DNA of 15,811 bases from assembly GCA_964455335.1 (NCBI GenBank), contig CAYVVW010000036.1:1-15811 (forward strand). The letters are read 5' to 3'. The DNA comes from Marvinbryantia sp964455335 (lineage in GTDB: Bacteria > Bacillota > Clostridia > Lachnospirales > Lachnospiraceae). Position numbers and translations under genes: made by a program. Position 1 is the stretch's first letter, and each line of letters opens with the position of its first letter. The notes beneath the pieces were generated by a model. That model did not search any database and was not told where the DNA came from. It worked only from the letters and a program-made list of their open reading frames with translations. Of this stretch, positions 7,490 through 14,263 are shown piece after piece.

Positions 7490-7993
7490 GTGGCGCTCAA
7501 CGTTGTCTTATTAGAGCCGGAGATTCCGGCAAATACGGGCAATATCGGCCGCACTTGCCTGGCGGCAGGCGCACGGCTGCACCTCGTGGAGCCGCTGGGC
7601 TTCCTTTTGACGGAAAAAGCCTTAAGGCGCGCGGGCATGGATTACTGGAACGATCTGGACGTGACGCGCTATGTGGATTTTGCGGATTTTTTGCAAAAAA
7701 ATCAGGGGGCAAACCTCTACCTGGCAAGCACGAAGGCGCGGCGGCTGTATACCGAAGTGGCCTATGGGCCTGACTGCTACCTGATGTTTGGAAAAGAAAG
7801 CGCGGGAATCCCCGAGGAGATTCTCGTGCAATATCCGGAGACGGCCGTGCGCATCCCCATGATGCCCGGCATACGCTCCCTCAATTTGAGCAATTCCGTC
7901 GCGATCGTGCTGTACGAGGCGCTTCGCCAGGGGGGCTTTTCCGGGATGCAGACGCAAGGCAGTCTGACGCGCTGCGCGTGGGATGCGCGCTGA
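7490..7993 (+). CDS. trmL: tRNA (cytidine(34)/uridine(34)-2'-O)-methyltransferase TrmL (SPOUT family)
   Basis: This 167-residue SPOUT enzyme transfers a methyl group from S-adenosylmethionine to the ribose of the wobble nucleotide of certain leucine tRNAs. Diagnostic motifs are EPEIPANTGNIGRTC near the N-terminus, LMFGKESAGIPEEIL in the middle, and IPMMPGIRSLNLSNSVAIV, which forms the SAM-binding knot. GTG at 7490 is the start, preceded by GGGTGGGAGG. The family usually ends a few residues after LYEALRQ; here a tail (GMQTQGSLTRCAWDAR) runs on. The last 113 bases overlap the response-regulator gene on the other strand, tail to tail. A T-tailed hairpin about 30 bases after the stop ends its transcription. 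The 151-base gap to the VanW gene holds no clear promoter. Confidence 0.95.
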   Translation: MALNVVLLEPEIPANTGNIGRTCLAAGARLHLVEPLGFLLTEKALRRAGMDYWNDLDVTRYVDFADFLQKNQGANLYLASTKARRLYTEVAYGPDCYLMFGKESAGIPEEILVQYPETAVRIPMMPGIRSLNLSNSVAIVLYEALRQGGFSGMQTQGSLTRCAWDAR

Positions 7994-8687
7994 ATTTGTA
8001 CCCAACCCCCCATACCGTATCGAGGGACCATGTCGCATGGTCCTTTATTTTTTTTCGGATGCGCTTGACGTGGACGTCCACGGTGCGCGCGTCGCCCGCG
8101 AAGTCATACCCCCAGACATGGTCCAGAAGCTGCTCCCGCGTATAGACGCGGTTGGGCGACTTTGCGAGAAAATACAAAAGCTCCAATTCCCTCGGCGGCA
8201 TCTCGACCGACCGCCCATCCTGCACAACGGTATAGTTGGACAGATTGACAAACAGGCCTGGGTACTCGACCACTTTGGCGGTGAGGGAGGCCTCTCTGTC
8301 AGGCGGGTCTGCCACGGCGCGTCTCCAGATGGCCTGCATGAGCGCGGAGAGCTCCTGCACGTTGAGGGGCTTTTCCAAATATGCGTCCGCCCCCGCGTCA
8401 AGGGCGCGCGCCTTGTCAATCGGCCGCGCGTGTTCCGAAAATAGCAGCAGGGGAACAAACGCGCTGATGTCGCGGATCTTGCGGCAAAAAGAGGGGATGC
8501 GCAGCTCCGGCACGGCGGCGGTGTCTGCCACGAGAAAATCAGGGTTGGACGACTCGATCTCCCCAATGGCGGCCGCTAGGTCAAACGCGACTTGCACGGA
8601 CGGAAACGTTTCCTTTAGGCCGTCGCGTAAGGCGCGCGCAAATTTCACATCATTTTCCAAAAGAAGGATTCTTTGTAACGGAATCAT
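7881..8687 (-). CDS. OmpR/PhoB-type response regulator (orphan)
   Basis: This is a 268-residue two-component regulator. The receiver domain (~5-120) has the acidic pocket E11/D13, phospho-acceptor D55 (PDFLVADTAAVPE), switch residue S84 and K106 in LEKPL. The winged-helix DNA-binding domain (~135-233) shows the typical MPPRELELLYFLAKSP, YTREQLLDHVWGYDF, TVDVHVKRIRKKI and VWGVGYKF. ATG 8687-8685 is preferred over the adjacent GTG at 8690 because GGGGG lies six bases before it. The regulator normally ends at about GYKFS (233). Here 35 further residues with no family resemblance lie antisense to the end of trmL, so the tail is probably accidental extension after loss of the original stop. No histidine kinase is adjacent. 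It follows mutS2 on the same strand, 143 bases downstream. Confidence 0.93.
   Translation of the reverse strand: MIPLQRILLLENDVKFARALRDGLKETFPSVQVAFDLAAAIGEIESSNPDFLVADTAAVPELRIPSFCRKIRDISAFVPLLLFSEHARPIDKARALDAGADAYLEKPLNVQELSALMQAIWRRAVADPPDREASLTAKVVEYPGLFVNLSNYTVVQDGRSVEMPPRELELLYFLAKSPNRVYTREQLLDHVWGYDFAGDARTVDVHVKRIRKKIKDHATWSLDTVWGVGYKFSAHPTRSASDCLASASRKSPPGEAPRTARSRRNCSN
8023..8055 (+). terminator. Rho-independent terminator of trmL, embedded in the opposing response-regulator gene
   Basis: GGACCATG (8025-8032), a TCG loop and CATGGTCC (8036-8043) form a perfect 8-bp stem, extended by A8023 and G8024, followed by TTTATTTTTTTT to 8055. It lies 30 bases after the trmL stop and is oriented for the plus strand. 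On the minus strand the same bases encode KKIKDHATWSL of the response regulator. Confidence 0.93.
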
Positions 8688-8710
8688 CACTTGCCCCCAA
8701 ACCTACTTCC

Positions 8711-8823
8711 TACTGGAACGAGACGGCGGCCGCAGCGTGGCGGTCACTGCGCTGCAACCCGCGCTCCCTGTGCCATGCGGTTACTGGAACGAGACGGCGG
8801 CCGCAGCGTGGCATTCACTGCGC
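8711..8823 (-). repeat. Imperfect direct repeat (71-bp period) between mutS2 and the response regulator, resembling the mutS2 3' end
   Basis: TACTGGAACGAGACGGCGG and the following bases occur at 8711-8752 and again at 8782-8823, with the first 30 bases identical. Read on the minus strand, each copy ends as an open frame A-A-A-V-S-F-Q-stop. The bases around 8769-8801 also align with the true end of mutS2 at about 8819-8851 at roughly 76% identity (my count, 25 of 33). Copy B can form a 7-bp hairpin, GCGTGGC with GCCATGC, and copy A a 6-bp one, GCAGCG with CGCTGC. No T-tailed terminator is present, so mutS2 and the regulator may be one transcript. Confidence 0.85.
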
Positions 8824-8830
8824 CATGCTG

Positions 8831-11209
8831 CTACTTGAATGTGACGATGGTCACGCCGGAGTCGCCTTCCCCAAATTCGCCCAGGCGGTAGCTGTCCACG
8901 TGTTTTTGCTTGCGCAGGTAATTGTGGACGGCTTTGCGCAGCGCGCCCGTTCCTTTTCCGTGCACGACGCGCACGCTCGGCACATGGGAGAGGTAGGCGT
9001 CGTCCAGGTATTTGTCGAGTTCGCGCAGCGCTTCGTCCGTGGTCTTTCCGATGAGGTTGATCTCGTGGGAAATCGTCGCGGACTTGGACAAAAAGCCGCC
9101 GCTGCCAGAGGAATTTTTCTGTTTTTTCCCCGAAAAATCGTCCGCATCGGCCACGCGTTCGAGATCCGACAAATTGACCTGGGAGCGCAAGATGCCCATC
9201 TGCACATAGAGATTGCCCTTGGCATCGGGCAGGGTGCTGACTGTGCCTTTCAGGTTGAGGCTGGCTACGCGCACGCTGTCGCCGATGTGCAAGTCTTTGG
9301 CCTGCAGCTTTTTGGATTCGTCCGGCTTTTTCTTTGCCACGGCACTCGCGTCCATGGCATCCATCTTTTTGCGCAGCCTGGCGCGCTCCTCCTCCATTTC
9401 CCGCGCGGTCATCCCCTCTTTTCCATATTTCTGGAAATTTTTGATGGTGGTGTCCGCATAGTCCTTTGCCTCGCGCAAAATCGCCTGTGCCTGTTCCCTG
9501 GCCTCTTGCAAAATGCGGTCACGGCTTGCGTTTAGGTTTTCCTGCTTTTGCGAGAGGCGATCTTTCAACTGCGCGGCTTCCCGCCTGTTTTTCTCGATTT
9601 CCTCCCGCTCCCGCTCCATGGCCACGCGGCGGGTCTCCAGATCGCCAAGCAGCTCCTCGAAATCCGCGTCCTGCTTGGAAATCTGCGCGCGCGCGTCCGC
9701 AATGATGTCGTCCGGCAGACCAAGTTTTGCGGAAATGGCAAACGCGTTGCTCTTTCCGGGGATGCCGACCAAGAGCCGGTAGGTGGGGGCAAGCGTTTCC
9801 ACATCAAACTCCATGCACGCATTTTCCACGCGCGGCGTGGAGAGGGCATATACCTTAAGCTCGCTGTAATGCGTGGTCGCCATGGCGCGCGCGCCCAAGC
9901 GGTGCAGGTAGGAGAGGATGGAAATAGCAAGCGCCGCGCCCTCTGTCGGGTCTGTGCCCGCCCCAAGCTCGTCGAACAGCACCAGGGAACGCGCGTCCGC
10001 CTCTTTCAAAATCGAGACAATGTTGGTCATGTGCGAGGAAAACGTGCTCAGGCTTTGCTCGATGCTCTGCTCATCGCCGATGTCTGCATATACATCGGAA
10101 AAAACCGCCAGGCGCGACTGGTCGAACGCGGGGATGTGCAGGCCGGCCTGCCCCATCAAGGTGAACAATCCGACAGTCTTTAGGGAAACCGTCTTGCCGC
10201 CCGTGTTTGGCCCCGTCACCACCAAAAGGTCAAAATCCTCGCCCAAGCGGACGTCGATGGGAACCACTTTTTTCGGGTCTAGCAGCGGGTGGCGGCCTTT
10301 TTTGATCTGGATGACACCGTCCTCGCCAAAGATCGGCTCGCTGCCTTTGTAAGACTTGGAGAGATTTGCGCGCGCAAAAATAAAATCCAGCTGGGTCAGA
10401 ACCGTAAAATCAGTCAGGAGCGCGTCCGTCTCCTCTGCCGCCCGCGCGCTTAAATTCGCCAAAATCACTTCGATTTCCTTTTCCTCGCGCAGCTCCAGCT
10501 CGCGCAGCTCATTGTTGAGCTTGAGGACGGCGAGCGGCTCCACGAACAAGGTAGACCCGGTGGAGGACTGGTCGTGAATCATGCCCTGCACTTGCCCGCG
10601 GTGCTCGGCCTTTACGGGCAGGCAGTAGCGCCCGTTTCGCATCGTCACGACCGCGTCCTGCAGATACGTGCGGGACGGGCCATTCACCATGGAATTGAGG
10701 GCGGCATGGATTTTGTCATTCATCTGCCCCAGGGAACGGCGGATGCCGCGCAGGGTGGGGCTTGCGTCGTCACTGATCTCCTCCTCGGAAAGGATGCAGC
10801 GGCGGATCTCATTTGCCAATGGGGAAAGCGGCTGCAGGGCGTCAAACAAAACATCGAGGCAGTTTGGCCCCTCCTCGCGGATTTCCCCGCGCGAAAAAGA
10901 CTTGGCGCGCCCGCAGACCTCCAGAAGCCGGCTGATGGCCAACAGTTCCGCCTGGCTCAAAACGCCGCCGATCTCCAGGCGCTTGAGCGACCCGCGGATG
11001 TCCGTGACGCCGGAAAAGGACAGGCTCCCCTTTTGGTAAATGAGCGAAAGCGCCAGGCTCGTCTCGGTTTGCCACGCGCGAATCTGCGCAAGATCGGACG
11101 AGGGCAGCAGCGCGCGGCACAACGCTTTGCCCGACGGCGACCCGGCAAGCTGCGAAAGCCGCTCAGTGATTTTCGGAAATTCGAGTGTATGCAGAGACTT
11201 CAGATTCAT
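8831..11209 (-). CDS. mutS2: MutS2: MutS-like ATPase with C-terminal Smr domain
   Basis: This 792-residue protein is a full-length MutS2, a DNA- and ribosome-associated ATPase proposed to limit recombination and to rescue collided ribosomes. The order is an N-terminal MutS core and clamp (~1-310), then the ATPase with Walker A GPNTGGKT (333-340), Walker B LVLFDELGAG (D413, E414) and TTHYSELK. A long coiled coil rich in Glu, Arg and Gln (~510-620) follows, then a KOW-like segment with SVRVASLNLKGTV and the Smr domain (~716-792) with VVHGKGTGALR. The usual LDLR/LDxH opening of the Smr domain reads INLIG here, so the acidic residue tied to nuclease activity is Asn718. The start is ATG 11209, four bases after AAGGAGCG. 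A promoter about 200 bases upstream reads through a tandem-repeat leader. The response regulator follows. Confidence 0.97.
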   Translation of the reverse strand: MNLKSLHTLEFPKITERLSQLAGSPSGKALCRALLPSSDLAQIRAWQTETSLALSLIYQKGSLSFSGVTDIRGSLKRLEIGGVLSQAELLAISRLLEVCGRAKSFSRGEIREEGPNCLDVLFDALQPLSPLANEIRRCILSEEEISDDASPTLRGIRRSLGQMNDKIHAALNSMVNGPSRTYLQDAVVTMRNGRYCLPVKAEHRGQVQGMIHDQSSTGSTLFVEPLAVLKLNNELRELELREEKEIEVILANLSARAAEETDALLTDFTVLTQLDFIFARANLSKSYKGSEPIFGEDGVIQIKKGRHPLLDPKKVVPIDVRLGEDFDLLVVTGPNTGGKTVSLKTVGLFTLMGQAGLHIPAFDQSRLAVFSDVYADIGDEQSIEQSLSTFSSHMTNIVSILKEADARSLVLFDELGAGTDPTEGAALAISILSYLHRLGARAMATTHYSELKVYALSTPRVENACMEFDVETLAPTYRLLVGIPGKSNAFAISAKLGLPDDIIADARAQISKQDADFEELLGDLETRRVAMEREREEIEKNRREAAQLKDRLSQKQENLNASRDRILQEAREQAQAILREAKDYADTTIKNFQKYGKEGMTAREMEEERARLRKKMDAMDASAVAKKKPDESKKLQAKDLHIGDSVRVASLNLKGTVSTLPDAKGNLYVQMGILRSQVNLSDLERVADADDFSGKKQKNSSGSGGFLSKSATISHEINLIGKTTDEALRELDKYLDDAYLSHVPSVRVVHGKGTGALRKAVHNYLRKQKHVDSYRLGEFGEGDSGVTIVTFK

Positions 11210-11238
11210 GAAACGCTCCTTTGTGTGCGGTTGCGTAT

Positions 11239-11390
11239 GCGGTTGTGGGCATCACCTTACGCGCAGATGCGAGCGCGCGGTTGTAGGCATCCCCCTATGT
11301 GCAAATGCTTGCGCGGTTGCGGGCATCTCCTTACGCGCAGATGCGAGCGCGCAGTCGCGGGCATCACCTTATGCGCATCTGTGCGCTCGC
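11239..11390 (-). repeat. Four-unit tandem repeat (~38 bp) in the mutS2 leader
   Basis: Units lie at 11239-11276, 11277-11312, 11313-11350 and 11351-11390 (38, 36, 38 and 40 bp). On the plus strand the consensus begins GCGGTTGYGGGCATC and continues through CCTTACGCGC to AGATGCGAGCGC. Units 1 and 3 are the most alike. Within a unit GCATC pairs with GATGC (6 bp in unit 3, GCATCT with AGATGC). Unit 4 instead folds as GCGCA-TCTG-TGCGC. If the promoter at 11408-11436 is correct, all four units are transcribed in the 5' leader of mutS2. Confidence 0.9.
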
Positions 11391-11426
11391 GGACAAGCAC
11401 CACATTCATCCTACCACAGATGCGCA
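11372..11426. repeat. Perfect 12-bp inverted repeat spanning the mutS2 promoter
   Basis: TGCGCATCTGTG (11372-11383) and CACAGATGCGCA (11415-11426) are exact reverse complements, 31 bases apart. The right arm sits within the 17-bp spacer of the predicted mutS2 promoter; the left arm is in repeat unit 4, downstream of the predicted start of transcription. Such an arrangement could be a pair of operator sites or a cruciform. An RNA hairpin would need transcription from further upstream. Confidence 0.85.
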
Positions 11427-11436
11427 GATTTCGCAA
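11408..11436 (-). promoter_or_regulatory. Predicted sigma-A promoter for mutS2
   Basis: On the minus strand, TTGCGA (11436-11431), a 17-base spacer and TAGGAT (11413-11408), with TGG just before the -10 element giving an extended -10. Each hexamer matches consensus at four of six positions. Transcription would begin near 11401 and give a leader of about 190 bases. Confidence 0.55.
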
Positions 11437-11449
11437 TTTCATCTTGCAC

Positions 11450-11507
11450 ACATTTTTTCTTCAAATTTCTTCAAATTTTTTCAGACGCACATTTTTTCTC
11501 CAAATTT
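11450..11507. repeat. T-rich direct repeat between the divergent promoters
   Basis: ACATTTTTTCTTCAAATTT at 11450-11468 recurs with one change at 11489-11507, 39 bases later. The strongly T-rich tract is unlike the GC-rich surroundings. It lies upstream of both divergent promoters and could act as an UP-like or bent-DNA element; that role is inferred. Confidence 0.7.
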
Positions 11508-11511
11508 TTTC

Positions 11512-11540
11512 TTGTGATTCCGTGGCATATTCGCTATACT
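11512..11540 (+). promoter_or_regulatory. Predicted sigma-A promoter for the yhaM-rlmD pair
   Basis: TTGTGA (11512-11517), a 17-base spacer and TATACT (11535-11540). The -10 matches consensus at five of six positions, the -35 at four. A 10-base repeat, GTGGCATATT, occurs in the spacer (11522-11531) and again at 11561-11570, and may be an operator. Transcription from about 11547 leaves a leader of about 185 bases. Confidence 0.7.
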
Positions 11541-11650
11541 GGTTGTGGCGAGAGCAGCGAGTGGCATATTGCGCACGTTTCCACGGACATAAAGTAGGGG
11601 AGTTTCGGGATTGCCTTGGCTGCGGCTGGAAGAGATGGCTCAGCGGGCAT

Positions 11651-11687
11651 CTATCGTACACGAAAAATTATCTGCCGTTTACGATAG
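11651..11687 (+). promoter_or_regulatory. 8-bp inverted repeat in the yhaM leader
   Basis: CTATCGTA (11651-11658) and TACGATAG (11680-11687) are perfect complements separated by 21 A/T-rich bases. It lies 45 bases before the start codon in the predicted 5' leader, so it could be an mRNA hairpin or a protein-binding dyad. I do not recognise it as a known riboswitch. No T-run follows, so it is not a terminator. Confidence 0.5.
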
Positions 11688-11732
11688 TTCCACCGGAAAT
11701 TTAGAAATCTAAGAAATGAGGAGTGCATTGAG

Positions 11733-12677
11733 ATGAAGTATTTGTCTACGTTAAAAGAAGGCGACCATATCAGCGATATTTATCTGTGCAAATATAAGCA
11801 ATCCGCAGTGACGAAAAATGGGAAATCATACGAAAATGTGATTTTGCAGGATCGGACGGGCACCATTGATGCCAAGATTTGGGAGCCAAACTCGAATGGG
11901 ATAGAGGATTTCGAGGTGTTGGATTATGTGGATGTCACGGGGGATGTCAGCAATTTCCAGGGGAACCTGCAGCTCTCCATCAAGCGCGTGCGCAGGGCGG
12001 AGGCAGGGGAATATGACCCGACGGAATACCTGCCGGTTTCGGAAAGGGATGTCGACGAAATGTACCGGGAATTGCAAGCGATTTTGGATACGGTGCAAAA
12101 TCCATATCTGCGCGCATTGCTCGATCAATTTTTTGGGAAAAATGAGGCATTTGCGAAGGCGTTCAAGTTTCATTCGGCTGCAAAGGCCGTGCATCACGGA
12201 TTCGTGGGCGGCCTGTTGGAACACACCTTGGGGGTCGTCAAGCTGTGCGATTTTTACGCATCCCAATACCCGGGGTTAAGCCGCGATTTGCTGCTGACCG
12301 CAGCCGCGTTTCACGATATTGGGAAATTAAAGGAGCTTTCCACATTTCCGGAAAATGACTATACGGACGATGGGCAGCTCATGGGGCACATCTACATGGG
12401 CGCGGAATTGGTGCGCGCGAGCACGCGCCGCATCCCAGATTTCCCAAAACGGCTGAGCGCGGAATTGTGCCATTGCATCCTTGCGCACCATGGGGAATTG
12501 GAGTTTGGGTCGCCCAAAAAGCCTGCACTCATCGAGGCCGTCGCGCTGAATTTGGCGGACAACATGGACGCAAAAATGGAGATTTTCAAGGAAATCTTCA
12601 AGGGGGCGGGAGACAACACGGGGTGGCTTGGCTACAACCGCGTGCTGGAATCCAACATCAGAAAGACAAGCCGATGA
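11733..12677 (+). CDS. yhaM: 3'-5' exoribonuclease YhaM-like (OB-fold plus HD domain)
   Basis: This 314-residue protein matches the YhaM/Cbf1 family, Gram-positive 3'-to-5' exonucleases that trim RNA ends (and some DNA). The N-terminal OB-fold (~1-95) includes ENVILQDRTGTIDAKIW and YVDVTGDVSNFQGNLQL. The HD domain (~150-300) shows HHGFVGGLLEHT (H154, H155), AAAFHDIGK (the H194-D195 pair for metals), ILAHHGELEFGSPK and LADNMDAK. The length is normal. It starts at ATG 11733, with AGGAG nine bases upstream. Its stop TGA overlaps the start of the next gene (ATGA), so the two are translationally coupled. It is probably driven by the promoter at 11512-11540. Confidence 0.92.
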   Translation: MKYLSTLKEGDHISDIYLCKYKQSAVTKNGKSYENVILQDRTGTIDAKIWEPNSNGIEDFEVLDYVDVTGDVSNFQGNLQLSIKRVRRAEAGEYDPTEYLPVSERDVDEMYRELQAILDTVQNPYLRALLDQFFGKNEAFAKAFKFHSAAKAVHHGFVGGLLEHTLGVVKLCDFYASQYPGLSRDLLLTAAAFHDIGKLKELSTFPENDYTDDGQLMGHIYMGAELVRASTRRIPDFPKRLSAELCHCILAHHGELEFGSPKKPALIEAVALNLADNMDAKMEIFKEIFKGAGDNTGWLGYNRVLESNIRKTSR

Positions 12678-14032
12678 TGAAAAAAAATGACAGTTTGCAA
12701 CTTTCCATAGAGGATCTCAACAGCGAGGGCTTGGGCGTGGCTCATGCGGACGGAATGGTGCTTTTTGTAAAGGATGCCATTCCGGGGGATGTGGCGCAAG
12801 TCTGCGTGACGAAAGTGAAAAAAACGTATGGCTACGCGCGCGTGCGGCAAATCCTTTCGCCATCGCCGGACCGCGTGGAGGCTCCGTGCCCGGTCGCGGG
12901 CAAGTGTGGCGGGTGCCAATTGCAGGGCATGTCCTACGGGGCGCAGCTGCGCTTTAAGGAGCAAAAAGTGCGGGAAAACCTGGCGCGCATTGGCAAATTT
13001 GCGGACATCCCGATGGAGCCGATACTCGGCATGAAGCAGCCGCTCCATTACCGAAATAAGGCGCAATTTCCCATCGGAACGGCGAAGGATGGCCGGATTG
13101 TGGCGGGCTTTTACGCAAGGCGCACCCATGCGATTGTGGAACACCGCGACTGCCTGCTGGGCGACGCGGCAAACAAAGAAATTCTGGACATCGTGATACA
13201 ATTTTTGGAGGAATGGCACATCCCCGCCTACGACGAGGCGACGGGTCAGGGGCTGGTGCGCCATGTCTTGATTCGCACCGGATTTCGGACAAAACAGCGG
13301 ATGGTTTGCCTGGTGATCAATGGCCGGGAATTGCCCCACGCGGAGACGCTGGTGGGGCGGCTTTGCGCGCTTTTGGGCATGACGAGCATATACCTGAATG
13401 TCAACCAAGAGCGCACGAATGTCATTCTGGGCGGGCAATGCCGCCTCCTGTGGGGAAAACGTTACATCGAGGACGCCATCGGCCCCGTCACATACCAGAT
13501 TTCCCCGCTTTCTTTTTTCCAGGTCAACCCCGCGCAGACGGAAAAATTGTATGAAATCGTGGCATCCTACGCCGCCCTGACGGGGGAGGAGACCGTGTGG
13601 GACTTGTATTGCGGGATTGGCACGATCGCCCTTTTCCTTGCGCGCGCCGCAAAGCAAGTATATGGCGTGGAAGTCGTTCCCCAGGCCGTCGGCGACGCCC
13701 GCCGCAACGCGAGGCGCAACGGCATCGCCAACGCCCGGTTTCTGCTAGGCAAGGCAGAGGACATCCTGCCGGAATACGACAGGCGCCACGCCATCCAGGC
13801 GGATGTGGTCGTGGTGGACCCGCCGCGCAAGGGGTGCGACGCGGGATTGCTGCAGGCCATCCTGCGCGTGCGCCCGCAAAAACTCATCTACGTCAGCTGC
13901 GACAGCGCCACCCTTGCACGCGACCTGCGCATCCTGTGCGACGGCGGATATCGCCTGGAACGGGTGCGGGCGGTGGACCAATTTCCCATGAGCGTGCATG
14001 TGGAGACGGTGTGCCTCCTGCGCAACCGATAA
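12674..14032 (+). CDS. rlmD: 23S rRNA (uracil-C5)-methyltransferase, RlmD/RlmCD (TrmA/RumA) family
   Basis: This 452-residue SAM-dependent enzyme makes 5-methyluridine in 23S rRNA (in Gram-positives one enzyme of this family handles both U747 and U1939). An N-terminal TRAM domain (~5-62) precedes the iron-sulfur motif CPVAGKCGGC (C72, C78, C81, with C160 in EHRDC), which should hold a 4Fe-4S cluster. The methyltransferase domain has VWDLYCGIGTIALFLA (SAM binding), VVDPPRKGCD and the catalytic-cysteine motif YVSCDSATLARDL (C409). It ends in FPMSVHVETVCLL as usual. Two ATG codons in a row (12674 and 12677) are possible starts; the first overlaps the yhaM stop. No clear ribosome-binding site is present, in keeping with coupled translation. 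Family members of different specificity cannot be told apart for certain. Confidence 0.94.
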   Translation: MMKKNDSLQLSIEDLNSEGLGVAHADGMVLFVKDAIPGDVAQVCVTKVKKTYGYARVRQILSPSPDRVEAPCPVAGKCGGCQLQGMSYGAQLRFKEQKVRENLARIGKFADIPMEPILGMKQPLHYRNKAQFPIGTAKDGRIVAGFYARRTHAIVEHRDCLLGDAANKEILDIVIQFLEEWHIPAYDEATGQGLVRHVLIRTGFRTKQRMVCLVINGRELPHAETLVGRLCALLGMTSIYLNVNQERTNVILGGQCRLLWGKRYIEDAIGPVTYQISPLSFFQVNPAQTEKLYEIVASYAALTGEETVWDLYCGIGTIALFLARAAKQVYGVEVVPQAVGDARRNARRNGIANARFLLGKAEDILPEYDRRHAIQADVVVVDPPRKGCDAGLLQAILRVRPQKLIYVSCDSATLARDLRILCDGGYRLERVRAVDQFPMSVHVETVCLLRNR

Positions 14033-14125
14033 CCAGAAGGCATCGGGGATAAGCACGTATATCCTGGTCAAAATGGGAAAATATGAACCCGTTGCCATGG
14101 ACACGTTAGCAAAAAATTCGCATAT

Positions 14126-14155
14126 TTGAGGAATCAACAAAAAAGGCTGTATATA
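14126..14155 (+). promoter_or_regulatory. Possible promoter for the DUF389 gene
   Basis: TTGAGG (14126-14131), an 18-base spacer and TATATA (14150-14155). The -10 sits inside a small dyad, GGCTGTATATAGCC. It lies 45 bases before the start codon, in the 168-base gap after rlmD that otherwise holds only weak inverted repeats. Confidence 0.45.
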
Positions 14156-14200
14156 GCCGGCAGACAGATGAAGCTGCGTCGGTCATAGGAGGGAAAATTT

Positions 14201-14263
14201 ATGGATAACGGTGGAAATGCGATGGATAACAACGGAAATATGATGGATAACAGTGGAAAATCA
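14201..14263 (+). repeat. 21-bp tandem repeat encoding MDN-x-G-N/K-x, three units
   Basis: Units at 14201-14221, 14222-14242 and 14243-14263 each begin ATGGATAAC and continue with a GGAAA core, encoding MDNGGNA, MDNNGNM and MDNSGKS. Every unit begins with an in-frame ATG, so translation could in principle start at any of the three, although only the first is placed correctly after AGGAGGG. Confidence 0.92.

Noticed and set aside
11210..11460. CRISPR array in the repeat region upstream of mutS2
   Set aside because: The units abut one another without unique spacers, vary in sequence and length, and there are no cas genes.
11620..11700. tRNA-like look of the yhaM leader (GGCTCAGCGGGCAT resembles a D-arm)
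   Set aside because: There is no T-arm, anticodon arm or acceptor stem in the right positions, so this is chance similarity.
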